From Pseudomonas entomophila (GTDB lineage Bacteria; Pseudomonadota; Gammaproteobacteria; Pseudomonadales; Pseudomonadaceae), in the NCBI RefSeq assembly GCF_018417595.1, contig NZ_CP070982.1, forward strand, positions 62,001-126,000: a stretch of 64,000 nucleotides of DNA. The letters are read 5' to 3'. The notes under the pieces are model-generated. The model was not told the DNA's origin. It searched no databases and saw only the letters and a program-made list of their open reading frames with translations. Shown here piece after piece: positions 9,213 to 17,759 of this stretch. Position numbers and translations under genes: made by a program. The first letter of the stretch is position 1. Each line of letters begins with the position of its first letter.

Positions 9213-10340
9213 ATGATGCGACATCCACATGTCTGGATGGGCCTGTTGCTGTGGTCAATGTTTGGTCAGGCACAGGCGGCATGGACCGTGAACATGGCTC
9301 CCGGGGCGACGGACGTCTCCCACGCCGTGTTCGACCTGCACATGACCATCTTCTGGATCTGCGTGATCATCGGCATCGTGGTGTTCGGCGCGATGTTCTG
9401 GTCGATGGTCATCCACCGCCGCTCCACCGGCCAGCAGCCCGCGCATTTCCACGAGCACACCTGGGTGGAGATCCTCTGGACCGTCGTCCCCTTCCTGATC
9501 CTCGTGGCCATGGCCATCCCGGCCACCAAGACCCTGATCGACATCTACGACGCCAGTGAGTCCGACATCGACATCCAGGTCACCGGCTACCAGTGGAAGT
9601 GGCACTACAAGTACCTGGGCCAGGACGTGGAGTTCTTCAGCAACCTGGCCACCCCCGCCGACCAGATCCACAACAAGGCGCCCAAGGACGAGCACTACCT
9701 GCTCGAAGTCGACCAGCCGCTGGTGCTGCCGGTGGGGGCCAAGGTGCGCTTCCTGGTGACCGCCGCCGATGTCATCCATTCCTGGTGGGTGCCCGCCTTC
9801 GCGGTCAAGCGCGACGCCATCCCCGGCTTCGTCAACGAGGCATGGACCCGTATCGAGAAACCCGGCATCTACCGTGGCCAGTGCACCGAGCTGTGCGGCA
9901 AGGACCATGGCTTCATGCCGGTGGTGGTGGAGGTGAAGTCCAAGGCCGACTACGAGACCTGGCTGGGCGAGCGCAAGGCCGAGGCGGCCAAGCTCAAGGA
10001 ACTGACCAGCAAGGACTGGACCCTGCAGGAACTGGTCGAGCGCGGCGACAAGGTCTACCACACCACCTGCGTGGCCTGTCACCAGGCCGAGGGCCAGGGC
10101 TTGCCGCCGATGTTCCCAGCGCTCAAGGGCTCGAAAGTCGCCACCGGGCCGAAGGAGGAGCACCTGAGCGTGGTCTTCCATGGCCGCCCCGGCACCGCCA
10201 TGGCCGCCTTCGGCAAGCAGCTCTCGGAAGTCGACATCGCCGCGGTGGTCACCTACGAGCGCAACGCCTGGGGCAACAACAAGGGCGACATGGTCACGCC
10301 GAAGGACGTGCTGGCGCTCAAGCAGGCGCAAAGCAAATGA
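9213..10340 (+). CDS. coxB: Cytochrome c oxidase subunit II with fused cytochrome c
   Basis: Electron-entry subunit of the aa3-type oxidase, 375 residues. It has a signal peptide (to about 22), two membrane helices (about 42-65 and 84-105), and a periplasmic CuA domain with His189, Cys224, Cys228, His232 and Met235 (CTELCGKDHGFM). A C-terminal cytochrome c domain carries CVACH at 286-290, so this is the caa3-like form that takes electrons through its own heme. An AAGGGGAA ribosome site precedes the ATG. It opens the operon coxB-coxA-ctaG-coxC. Confidence 0.97.
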   Translation: MMRHPHVWMGLLLWSMFGQAQAAWTVNMAPGATDVSHAVFDLHMTIFWICVIIGIVVFGAMFWSMVIHRRSTGQQPAHFHEHTWVEILWTVVPFLILVAMAIPATKTLIDIYDASESDIDIQVTGYQWKWHYKYLGQDVEFFSNLATPADQIHNKAPKDEHYLLEVDQPLVLPVGAKVRFLVTAADVIHSWWVPAFAVKRDAIPGFVNEAWTRIEKPGIYRGQCTELCGKDHGFMPVVVEVKSKADYETWLGERKAEAAKLKELTSKDWTLQELVERGDKVYHTTCVACHQAEGQGLPPMFPALKGSKVATGPKEEHLSVVFHGRPGTAMAAFGKQLSEVDIAAVVTYERNAWGNNKGDMVTPKDVLALKQAQSK

Positions 10341-10371
10341 ACCGGTGCCTTAGGGTTGCAGGAGACAGGAC

Positions 10372-11961
10372 ATGAGTGCAGTGATCGACGACCACGCCCA
10401 CGGCCATGAACACGCCCACGGCCCGGCCAAGGGCCTGATGCGCTGGGTGCTGACCACCAACCACAAGGACATCGGCACGATGTACCTGTGGTTCGCCTTC
10501 ACCATGTTCCTGCTCGGCGGCTCGTTCGCCATGGTGATCCGCGCCGAGCTGTTCCAGCCCGGGCTGCAGATCGTCGAGCCGGCGTTCTTCAACCAGATGA
10601 CCACCATGCACGGGCTGATCATGGTGTTCGGCGCGGTGATGCCGGCGTTCGTCGGGCTGGCCAACTGGATGATCCCGTTGATGATCGGCGCCCCGGACAT
10701 GGCCCTGCCGCGGATGAACAACTTCAGTTTCTGGTTGCTGCCGGCGGCGTTCCTGCTGCTGGTCTCGACCCTGTTCAGCCCCGGCGGCGGGCCCAACTTC
10801 GGCTGGACCTTCTACGCGCCGCTGTCGACCACCTACGCTCCGGCCAGCGTGACCTTCTTCATCTTCGCCATCCACCTGATGGGCATCAGCTCGATCATGG
10901 GCGCGATCAACGTGATCGCCACCATCCTCAACCTGCGCGCCCCGGGCATGACCCTGATGAAGATGCCGCTGTTCGTCTGGACCTGGCTGATCACCGCGTT
11001 CCTGCTGATCGCGGTGATGCCGGTGCTGGCCGGCGTGGTGACCATGATGCTGATGGACATCCACTTCGGCACCAGCTTCTTCAGTGCCGCCGGTGGCGGT
11101 GACCCGGTGCTGTTCCAGCACGTGTTCTGGTTCTTCGGCCACCCCGAGGTGTACATCATGATCCTGCCGGCTTTCGGCGCGGTCAGCTCGATCATCCCGG
11201 CATTCTCGCGCAAGCCGCTGTTCGGCTACACCTCGATGGTCTACGCCACCGGCGCGATCGCCTTCCTGTCGTTCATCGTCTGGGCCCACCACATGTTCGT
11301 GGTCGGTATCCCGGTGGTGGGCGAGCTGTTCTTCATGTACGCCACCATGTTGATCGCCGTGCCCACCGGGGTGAAGGTGTTCAACTGGGTCAGCACCATG
11401 TGGGAGGGCTCGCTGACCTTCGAGGCGCCGATGCTGTTCGCCATCGCCTTCGTCATCCTGTTCACCATCGGTGGGTTCTCCGGGCTGATGCTGGCCATCG
11501 CCCCGGCGGACTTCCAGTACCACGACACCTACTTCGTGGTGGCGCATTTCCACTACGTGCTGGTGCCTGGGGCGATCTTCGGCATCTTCGCCTCGGCGTA
11601 CTACTGGCTGCCGAAGTGGACCGGCCACATGTACGACGAAACCCTGGCCAAGCTGCATTTCTGGCTGTCGTTCGTGGGCATGAACATGGCCTTCTTCCCC
11701 ATGCACTTCGTCGGCCTGGCCGGCATGCCGCGGCGGATCCCCGACTACAACCTGCAGTTCGCCGACTTCAACATGGTGTCGTCGATCGGTGCGTTCATCT
11801 TCGGCGCCACCCAGGTGTTCTTCCTGTTCATCGTCATCAAGTGCATCCGCGGCGGCACGCCAGCCCCGGCCAAGCCCTGGGATGGCGCCGACGGGCTGGA
11901 GTGGACGGTGCCGTCGCCGGCGCCCTACCACACCTTCCAGACCCCGCCGGACGTGAAGTAG
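10372..11961 (+). CDS. coxA: Cytochrome c oxidase subunit I
   Basis: Catalytic heme-copper subunit, 529 residues with 12 membrane helices. All metal ligands can be found: His80 (TMHGL, low-spin heme), His257 with the cross-linking Tyr261 (HPEVY), His306 and His307 for CuB (WAHHMF), and His392/His394 (VAHFHY) for high-spin and low-spin heme a. The His-rich N-terminus (HAHGHEHAHG) is a Pseudomonas feature that might bind copper. It lies 31 bases after coxB and 10 before ctaG. Confidence 0.97.
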   Translation: MSAVIDDHAHGHEHAHGPAKGLMRWVLTTNHKDIGTMYLWFAFTMFLLGGSFAMVIRAELFQPGLQIVEPAFFNQMTTMHGLIMVFGAVMPAFVGLANWMIPLMIGAPDMALPRMNNFSFWLLPAAFLLLVSTLFSPGGGPNFGWTFYAPLSTTYAPASVTFFIFAIHLMGISSIMGAINVIATILNLRAPGMTLMKMPLFVWTWLITAFLLIAVMPVLAGVVTMMLMDIHFGTSFFSAAGGGDPVLFQHVFWFFGHPEVYIMILPAFGAVSSIIPAFSRKPLFGYTSMVYATGAIAFLSFIVWAHHMFVVGIPVVGELFFMYATMLIAVPTGVKVFNWVSTMWEGSLTFEAPMLFAIAFVILFTIGGFSGLMLAIAPADFQYHDTYFVVAHFHYVLVPGAIFGIFASAYYWLPKWTGHMYDETLAKLHFWLSFVGMNMAFFPMHFVGLAGMPRRIPDYNLQFADFNMVSSIGAFIFGATQVFFLFIVIKCIRGGTPAPAKPWDGADGLEWTVPSPAPYHTFQTPPDVK

Positions 11962-11971
11962 GAGCCCTGCA

Positions 11972-12529
11972 ATGGACGGCCTTTCGCTCAAACGCCTGGT
12001 CACTCGCCTGCTGATGCTGACGGTGGTGATGTTCGCCTTCGGCTTCGCCCTGGTGCCGATCTACGACGTGATGTGCAAGGCCTTCGGCATCAACGGCAAG
12101 ACCGGTGGGCAGTACGAGGGCAGCCAGGTCAGCGACCCGTCGCGCTCGGTGCGGGTGCAGTTCATGTCGACCAACGCCGGCGACATGAGCTGGGAGTTCC
12201 ACTCCAGCGCCGACCAGCTCGAGGTCAACCCGGGGGCGGTGAACCAGATGATCTTCATCGCCCGCAACCCCACCGACAAACCCATGAGCGCCCAGGCGAT
12301 CCCCAGCATCACCCCGGCCGAAGCCGCAGCGTACTTCCACAAGACCGAGTGCTTCTGCTTCACCCAGCAGGTGCTGCAGCCGGGCGAGCGCATCGAGATG
12401 CCGGTGCGTTTCATCGTCGACCGCGACCTGCCGGAGTCGGTGAAGCACCTGACCCTGGCCTACACCCTGTTCGACATCACCGCTCGCCACCCCCCGGTCG
12501 CCCATGTCGCGACCGAGGCCGCCCGTTGA
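11972..12529 (+). CDS. ctaG: Cytochrome oxidase copper assembly protein CtaG/Cox11
   Basis: Membrane-anchored copper chaperone that delivers CuB to subunit I. The 185-residue protein has one N-terminal membrane helix (about 10-30), Cys35 just outside it and the Cox11 copper motif CFCF with Cys127 and Cys129 in a periplasmic immunoglobulin-like domain. Length and motif match the family well. It sits between coxA and coxC, as in most proteobacterial oxidase operons. Confidence 0.95.
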   Translation: MDGLSLKRLVTRLLMLTVVMFAFGFALVPIYDVMCKAFGINGKTGGQYEGSQVSDPSRSVRVQFMSTNAGDMSWEFHSSADQLEVNPGAVNQMIFIARNPTDKPMSAQAIPSITPAEAAAYFHKTECFCFTQQVLQPGERIEMPVRFIVDRDLPESVKHLTLAYTLFDITARHPPVAHVATEAAR

Positions 12530-12545
12530 GGGAAGGAGATCAACC

Positions 12546-13433
12546 ATGGCAAGCCACGAGCATTACTACGTCCCGGCGCAGAGCAAGTGGCCGATCATTG
12601 CCACGATCGGCATGTTCATCACCGTGTTCGGCCTGGGTACCTGGTTCAACGACCTCAAGGCCGGCCACCCGGAGTCCCACGGGCCGCTGATCTTCTTCGT
12701 CGGCGGGTTGTTCCTGGCGTACATGTTGTTCGGCTGGTTCGGCTCGGTGGTCAGGGAAAGCCATGCCGGGCTGTACAGCGCCCAGATGGACCGCTCGTTC
12801 CGCTGGGGCATGAGCTGGTTCATCTTCTCCGAAGTGATGTTCTTCCTGGCGTTCTTCGGGGCGCTGTTCTATGTGCGGGTGCTGGCCGGGCCGTGGCTGG
12901 GGGGCGAGGGGCACAAGGGCGTGGCGCACATGCTCTGGCCCAACTTCGAGTTTGTCTGGCCACTGCTGCACACGCCCGATCCGAAACTGTTCCCGCCACC
13001 GAAGGAAGTGATCGACCCGTGGCACCTGCCGTTGATCAACACCATCCTGCTGGTGAGCTCCAGTGTGACCGTGACCATCGCCCACCATGCCTTGCGCAAG
13101 GGGCATCGCGGCCCGCTGAAGCTGTGGCTGGGGCTGACGATCCTGCTGGGGCTGTCGTTCCTGGCGTTGCAGGCCTACGAGTACCACGAGGCCTACACCA
13201 AGCTGGGGCTGACGCTGGGGTCGGGGGTCTATGGCGCGACGTTCTTCATGCTCACGGGCTTCCATGGCGCGCATGTGACGCTGGGGACGGTAATCCTGTT
13301 CGTGATGTTCTGCCGGGTGCTGCGGGGGCATTTCAACCCGGAGAAGCACTTCGGGTTCGAGGCGGCGAGTTGGTACTGGCACTTCGTCGATGTGGTGTGG
13401 GTGGGGTTGTTCATCTTTGTTTATGTGTTGTAG
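12546..13433 (+). CDS. coxC: Cytochrome c oxidase subunit III
   Basis: Third core subunit, 295 residues and seven membrane helices, with the family stretch HFVDVVWVGLFIFVYV at the C-terminus. The ATG at 12546 has a strong GGGAAGGAG site. A longer in-frame form starting inside ctaG is rejected. The stop codon TAG at 13431-13433 is also the first three bases of a REP element (TAGGAGCGGC), so the repeat border and the gene end coincide. It is the last gene of the structural operon on this strand before the DUF2909 gene. Confidence 0.96.
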   Translation: MASHEHYYVPAQSKWPIIATIGMFITVFGLGTWFNDLKAGHPESHGPLIFFVGGLFLAYMLFGWFGSVVRESHAGLYSAQMDRSFRWGMSWFIFSEVMFFLAFFGALFYVRVLAGPWLGGEGHKGVAHMLWPNFEFVWPLLHTPDPKLFPPPKEVIDPWHLPLINTILLVSSSVTVTIAHHALRKGHRGPLKLWLGLTILLGLSFLALQAYEYHEAYTKLGLTLGSGVYGATFFMLTGFHGAHVTLGTVILFVMFCRVLRGHFNPEKHFGFEAASWYWHFVDVVWVGLFIFVYVL

Positions 13434-13497
13434 GAGCGGCTTCAGCCGCGAAGCGTGGCACCCGCTTCGCGGGTGATCGCGGCTGAAGCCGCTCCTA
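13431..13497. repeat. REP pair, TAGGAGCGG family
   Basis: Inverted 21-base arms at 13431-13451 and 13477-13497 (TAGGAGCGGCTTCAGCCGCG), with GAAGCG/CGCTTC pairing in the spacer. The left arm supplies the coxC stop codon. Confidence 0.9.
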
Positions 13498-13515
13498 CAG
13501 GGGATGGTGGGGATT

Positions 13516-13719
13516 TCAGAAGGGGGCGTGCGACACCAACTGGCCGCTGATGAAGCCCCAGGCCACCAGCCCGATGGTCAGGGCCGCCAGGGTGACACGC
13601 ACGGTCAGGGCCTTGAGCAGGCGGGTCGAATGGTCGTCGTCCTTGACCAGGAATACCAGGCCACTGAACAGGCTGGCGACCGTGGCCAGCAGCATCAGGA
13701 CTATCGCGGCCTTGAGCAT
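13516..13719 (-). CDS. DUF2909 twin-helix membrane protein
   Basis: A 67-residue inner-membrane protein with two hydrophobic helices (about 3-25 and 38-60) separated by a charged DDDHSTR loop, matching the small DUF2909 family. It lies on the opposite strand inside the cytochrome oxidase cluster, between coxC and SURF1. The ATG at 13719 has GGAG 8 bases upstream. The position suggests a link with oxidase biogenesis, but no function is established. Its start is divergent from SURF1, 63 bases away. Confidence 0.8.
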   Translation of the reverse strand: MLKAAIVLMLLATVASLFSGLVFLVKDDDHSTRLLKALTVRVTLAALTIGLVAWGFISGQLVSHAPF

Positions 13720-13782
13720 GGCGCTACTCCGGGGGGATGCGGTGATGAGAACAAGTATAGCGGTTGCCCCGACGAGGCCCCG

Positions 13783-14526
13783 ATGAGGCCGTTTCGCCCG
13801 GGCTGGATTCCGACCCTGGTGGTGCTCGCGCTGCTGCCGGGGCTGCTCTCGCTTGGCTGCTGGCAACTGCGCCGCGCCGACGAAAAGCGCGCCCTGCTCG
13901 ACACCTACACCGAACGCCAGATCGAGGCACCGGTGGCCGCCGCGCAATTGCGCCAGTTGCCGGATCCCGCCTTCTACCCCGTACACCTTTACGGCCGCTT
14001 CGACGCCGAGCACAGCCTGCTGCTGGATAACCAGATGCGCGATGGCAAACCCGGTGTCGAACTGCTGCAACCCTTCCACGACCAGGCCAGCGGGCAGTGG
14101 CTGCTGGTCAATCGCGGCTGGTTGCCTTGGCCGGATCGTCGCGTGCCGGTGCGTTTCGACACCCCTGACCAGCCACTGGCGCTGGAGGCCTCGGTGTATG
14201 TCGCGCCCGGCAAGACGTTCCAGCTCCACCCCGACTCGACCGAAGGCCGGTGGCCGCACCTGCTCACCGCCATCGACCCGGCCGCGCTCTGGCAACAACT
14301 GGGCCGGGATGGCTTCGCCCATGAACTGCGCCTGCAGCCGGGCCCGGCCAGCTACCGGCTGGACTGGCCGGTAGTCGCCATGGGGCCCGAAAAGCACCTG
14401 GGCTATGCCGTGCAGTGGTTTGCCCTGGCGACGGCATTGCTGCTGCTCTACCTCTATTTCGGCTGGCATCACAACGACAAGGAGAACCGCCATGGCCGCC
14501 GCCACGAGTCCATTGCACGCACCTGA
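13783..14526 (+). CDS. SURF1-family cytochrome oxidase assembly protein
   Basis: Inner-membrane protein of 247 residues involved in heme a insertion into subunit I. It has the SURF1 layout: an N-terminal helix followed by GCWQLRRADEK, a periplasmic domain with LLVNRGWLPWPDRR, and a second helix near the C-terminus (about 205-225). The ATG at 13783 is chosen over an in-frame upstream start that would run through the opposing DUF2909 gene. Its 3' end overlaps the next gene by 35 bases, which suggests translational coupling. Confidence 0.9.
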   Translation: MRPFRPGWIPTLVVLALLPGLLSLGCWQLRRADEKRALLDTYTERQIEAPVAAAQLRQLPDPAFYPVHLYGRFDAEHSLLLDNQMRDGKPGVELLQPFHDQASGQWLLVNRGWLPWPDRRVPVRFDTPDQPLALEASVYVAPGKTFQLHPDSTEGRWPHLLTAIDPAALWQQLGRDGFAHELRLQPGPASYRLDWPVVAMGPEKHLGYAVQWFALATALLLLYLYFGWHHNDKENRHGRRHESIART

Positions 14527-15070
14527 AGGCCGCAAGGCCCGTGGGCGTTTGCAATTGCTGCTGATCCTGTTCGTCGTGCTCGGGCCGATGATCCTCGCCA
14601 CCAGCATGTACAAGTTGCAGTTCTGGGTGCCGGACGGGCGCAGCTACCACGGTGTGATGATCGGCAACGGCCTGGGCCGCGCCGACATCGGCATCGATGC
14701 CCAGGATGAACGCTGGCAACTGCTGGTCAGTGCCCCCGAGGCCTGCGCCGAAGACTGTCGGCAGTTGGTGTACCTGGCCCGGCAGATCCAGATCGGGTTG
14801 GGCCGCGACGCCAGCCGCGCCAGCCATGCCCTGGCCTCGGCCCAGGCGTTGGATGGCGATTACCAGGGCGTGCTCGACCGTGAGTACCCGCAGTTGCAGC
14901 GCTATCCGCTGGATGCCCAGCGTTACCGGCAAAAGGTCAGTGAGCCAGGCCCGCAGCTGTGGATCGTCGACCCCCACGGCAACCTGGTGCTGCGCTATGA
15001 CGCGAAGGTCAACGGCAAGCAGGTGCTGGACGACCTGCGCCATCTGCTCAAGCTGTCCAACATCGGCTAG
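14492..15070 (+). CDS. SCO-like membrane-anchored protein of the oxidase cluster
   Basis: 192 residues with a single N-terminal membrane helix (about 19-38) and a periplasmic domain. It is usually listed as hypothetical. I note Cys85-x3-Cys89 (CAEDC) preceded by W-x-L-L at the same 10-residue spacing as in the true SCO protein of this cluster (WSLL...CPDIC), and a distal His162 in VDPHGNL that parallels VDHSGNL of SCO. This points to a divergent thioredoxin-fold copper chaperone; that role is inference. The ATG at 14492 has AAGGAG upstream and overlaps SURF1 out of frame. Confidence 0.8.
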   Translation: MAAATSPLHAPEGRKARGRLQLLLILFVVLGPMILATSMYKLQFWVPDGRSYHGVMIGNGLGRADIGIDAQDERWQLLVSAPEACAEDCRQLVYLARQIQIGLGRDASRASHALASAQALDGDYQGVLDREYPQLQRYPLDAQRYRQKVSEPGPQLWIVDPHGNLVLRYDAKVNGKQVLDDLRHLLKLSNIG

Positions 15071-15079
15071 GAGGCCGCC

Positions 15080-16153
15080 ATGGCCAGACCCGGATTCCGC
15101 CTCGCTGTGTTCGCCACCCTGCTGGCGCTGCTGGTCGTGCTGCTCGGCGCCTACACCCGGCTGACCCACGCCGGCCTTGGCTGTCCGGACTGGCCGGGCT
15201 GCTATGGCTTCATCAGCGTGCCCAAGACCGATGCGCAGCTGGCCCATGCCGAGCTGCATTTCCCTGAGCATCCGGTCGAGGAAACCAAGGGCTGGGCGGA
15301 AATGGTCCATCGCTATTTTGCCGGGACGCTGGCGCTGGTGATCGCCCTGCTCGCCTTCCAGGCCGTGCGCCGGCATGCCCGCGATGGCCAGCCCTATCGC
15401 TTGCCGCTGTTATTGCTGGGGGTCGTGCTGGCCCAGGCGGCGTTCGGCATGTGGACGGTGACCTTGAAGCTCTGGCCCCAGGTAGTTACGGCGCACTTGC
15501 TCGGAGGCTTCACCACGGTCAGCCTGCTTTTTCTGCTATCCCTGCGTCTATCCCGGGCCTTTGCGCCGTTGCCGAAACTGCCCCTGAGCCTGCGCCGTAT
15601 CGCTGCGTTGGCACTGCTGGTGGTGATCGGCCAGATCGCCCTGGGCGGCTGGGTCAGTTCCAACTACGCGGCGGTGGCCTGCATCGACCTGCCTACTTGC
15701 CATGGCCAATGGTGGCCGGCCGCGGACTTCAGCAATGGGTTCCACCTCACCCAGCACGTCGGCCCCAACTACCTGGGCGGGCAGCTGGACAGCGATGCGC
15801 GCACGGCGATCCATATCAGCCATCGCCTCGGTGCCTTGCTGGTCACGTTGGTGCTGCTGATGCTCAGCTGGAAACTGCACCGCAACGGCCTGACCGGCCT
15901 GGCGTGCCTGGTGCTGCTGGCGCTGGCGCTGCAAGTCGGGCTGGGCGTGAGCAACGTGCTGCTGCACCTGCCGCTGGCCGTGGCTGTGGCCCACAACGCT
16001 GGCGGCATCCTGTTGCTGCTGAGCATGGTGCTGGTGAACTACCGCATCCGCGTGGCCGACAAGGTGCGTGTCGGCCTTGGTTGGCGCCTCACTCCGGTGA
16101 GCAACGTCGGGCTCTCCCATCACATGAGGAATGATTCGTGGCGACGCTTCTGA
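15080..16153 (+). CDS. ctaA: Heme a synthase (CtaA/Cox15)
   Basis: Integral membrane enzyme that oxidises the C8 methyl of heme o to give heme a. The 357-residue protein has eight predicted helices in two similar halves, with paired His motifs (EMVHRYFAG, VTAHLLGG, ISHRLGA, VAHNAGG) and Cys pairs in the outer loops (GCPDWPGC and ACIDLPTC), as in the Cox15 family. It starts 9 bases after the SCO-like gene and overlaps the GTG of the next gene by 16 bases, so the assembly genes appear co-transcribed. Confidence 0.95.
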   Translation: MARPGFRLAVFATLLALLVVLLGAYTRLTHAGLGCPDWPGCYGFISVPKTDAQLAHAELHFPEHPVEETKGWAEMVHRYFAGTLALVIALLAFQAVRRHARDGQPYRLPLLLLGVVLAQAAFGMWTVTLKLWPQVVTAHLLGGFTTVSLLFLLSLRLSRAFAPLPKLPLSLRRIAALALLVVIGQIALGGWVSSNYAAVACIDLPTCHGQWWPAADFSNGFHLTQHVGPNYLGGQLDSDARTAIHISHRLGALLVTLVLLMLSWKLHRNGLTGLACLVLLALALQVGLGVSNVLLHLPLAVAVAHNAGGILLLLSMVLVNYRIRVADKVRVGLGWRLTPVSNVGLSHHMRNDSWRRF

Positions 16154-17037
16154 GCACGGAACGCCCACGCGCCGGCTGGCGCGACTACATGGAGTTGACC
16201 AAGCCCAAGGTGGTGGTGCTGATGCTGATCACCTCGCTGGTGGGTATGTTTCTCGCCACCCGCGCCGGCGTCGCCTGGAGCGTGCTGCTGTTCGGCAACC
16301 TGGGGATCGGCCTGTGCGCAGGGGGTGCGGCGGTGGTCAATCACGTGGTGGACCGGCGCATCGACGCGCTGATGGCCCGCACCCACAAACGCCCGCTGGC
16401 CCAGGGCCGGGTCGCGCCGCTCCCGGCCCTGGCCTTCGCCTTGCTGTTGGCAGTGATGGGCCTGGCTTTGCTGCTGGCGTTCACCAATACCCTTACCGCC
16501 TGGCTGACGCTTGCCTCGTTATTGGGTTATGCGGTGCTCTACACCGGCTTTCTCAAGCGTGCCACGCCGCAAAATATCGTGATCGGCGGCCTGGCCGGCG
16601 CGGCCCCGCCGTTGCTGGGCTGGGTGGCGGTAAGTGGGCATGTGGGTGCCGAGCCGCTGTTGCTGGTACTGATCATCTTCGCCTGGACCCCGCCGCACTT
16701 CTGGGCCCTGGCCATCCACCGCAAGGCCGAGTACGAAAAAGCCGATATTCCAATGCTGCCGGTGACCCATGGCGAGCGTTACACCGCGCTGCATATCCTG
16801 CTCTACACCCTGATCCTGCTGGCCGTCAGCCTGTTGCCCTACGCCATCCACATGAGTGGCCCGCTCTACCTGGCCAGTGCCCTGGCCCTGGGCCTGCGCT
16901 TCCTGCACTGGGCCTGGGTGTTGTACCGTGGCACCCGGCCGCACGCGGCGATCAAGACGTTCAAGTACTCTATCGTCTACCTGTTCGCCCTGTTCATCGC
17001 GTTGCTCGTTGACCACTACCTGTTGCTGAACCTATGA
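16138..17037 (+). CDS. ctaB: Protoheme IX farnesyltransferase (heme o synthase)
   Basis: UbiA-family membrane prenyltransferase that adds a farnesyl group to heme b, feeding heme a synthase. The 299-residue protein has about nine helices and the prenyl-diphosphate motif NHVVDRRID with Asn68, Asp72 and Asp76, then THKRPL. The start is GTG at 16138 with AGGA upstream, inside the end of ctaA. Its stop overlaps the SCO start by four bases (ATGA). Confidence 0.95.
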   Translation: MATLLSTERPRAGWRDYMELTKPKVVVLMLITSLVGMFLATRAGVAWSVLLFGNLGIGLCAGGAAVVNHVVDRRIDALMARTHKRPLAQGRVAPLPALAFALLLAVMGLALLLAFTNTLTAWLTLASLLGYAVLYTGFLKRATPQNIVIGGLAGAAPPLLGWVAVSGHVGAEPLLLVLIIFAWTPPHFWALAIHRKAEYEKADIPMLPVTHGERYTALHILLYTLILLAVSLLPYAIHMSGPLYLASALALGLRFLHWAWVLYRGTRPHAAIKTFKYSIVYLFALFIALLVDHYLLLNL

Positions 17038-17666
17038 CCCGAACCCAGAAAACCGTCTTCATCCTCGTTGCCCTGGTCGCGCTGATCATGGGCCTGACCG
17101 TCAACAAGGTGCTCAGTGACCGCGGTCAGCTGAACCCCACCGAACTGATCGACGCCGGCATCATCCTGCTGCCTCAGAGCCGCACGGTGCCGGATGTGAA
17201 GATGACCGACCAGAACGGTCAGCCCATCGAGCTGGACCAGCTCAAGGGCAAATGGTCGCTGTTGTTCTTTGGTTACACCTACTGCCCGGACATCTGCCCG
17301 ACCACCCTCGCCCAGCTGCGCCAGGTGAAGAGCGAGCTGCCCAAGGAGGCCATCGAGCGCCTGCAGGTGGTGCTGGTGAGCGTGGACCCGAACCGTGACA
17401 CACCGAACCAGCTCAAGCAGTACCTGGGCTATTTCGACAAGGATTTCGTCGGGGTGGCGGGGTCGATCGAGGATACGCAGAAGCTGGCCAACGCCCTGAG
17501 CATCCCGTTCATTCCGGCCGACACCAGCAAGCCGGGGTACACCGTGGACCACAGCGGCAACCTGGCGGTGGTCGGGCCGGATGGGCGTCAGCGCGGGTTC
17601 ATTCGTGCGCCGTTCAACAACCAGAAGCTGGTGGCGCAGTTGCCGGGGCTGGTCAAGCGCGATTGA
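17034..17666 (+). CDS. SCO1/SenC-type copper chaperone
   Basis: Membrane-anchored thioredoxin-fold protein that helps assemble the CuA site of subunit II. The 210-residue protein has an N-terminal anchor (about 7-27) and the complete copper set Cys84, Cys88 (CPDIC) and His173 (VDHSGN). It is the last gene of the assembly operon and is translationally coupled to ctaB through an ATGA overlap. A REP pair follows it. Confidence 0.95.
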   Translation: MTRTQKTVFILVALVALIMGLTVNKVLSDRGQLNPTELIDAGIILLPQSRTVPDVKMTDQNGQPIELDQLKGKWSLLFFGYTYCPDICPTTLAQLRQVKSELPKEAIERLQVVLVSVDPNRDTPNQLKQYLGYFDKDFVGVAGSIEDTQKLANALSIPFIPADTSKPGYTVDHSGNLAVVGPDGRQRGFIRAPFNNQKLVAQLPGLVKRD

Positions 17667-17703
17667 GCACGTTGGGCCTGCTATGCAGGCCATCGCGGCA
17701 CAA

Positions 17704-17745
17704 GGCCGCTCCTACAGAAGATCGCATGCCTCTGTAGGAGCGGCC
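17704..17745. repeat. REP pair, short
   Basis: Inverted arms GGCCGCTCCTACAGA (17704-17718) and TCTGTAGGAGCGGCC (17731-17745) between the convergent SCO and metQ genes. Confidence 0.85.
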
Positions 17746-17759
17746 CCGAGTATTTCAGA

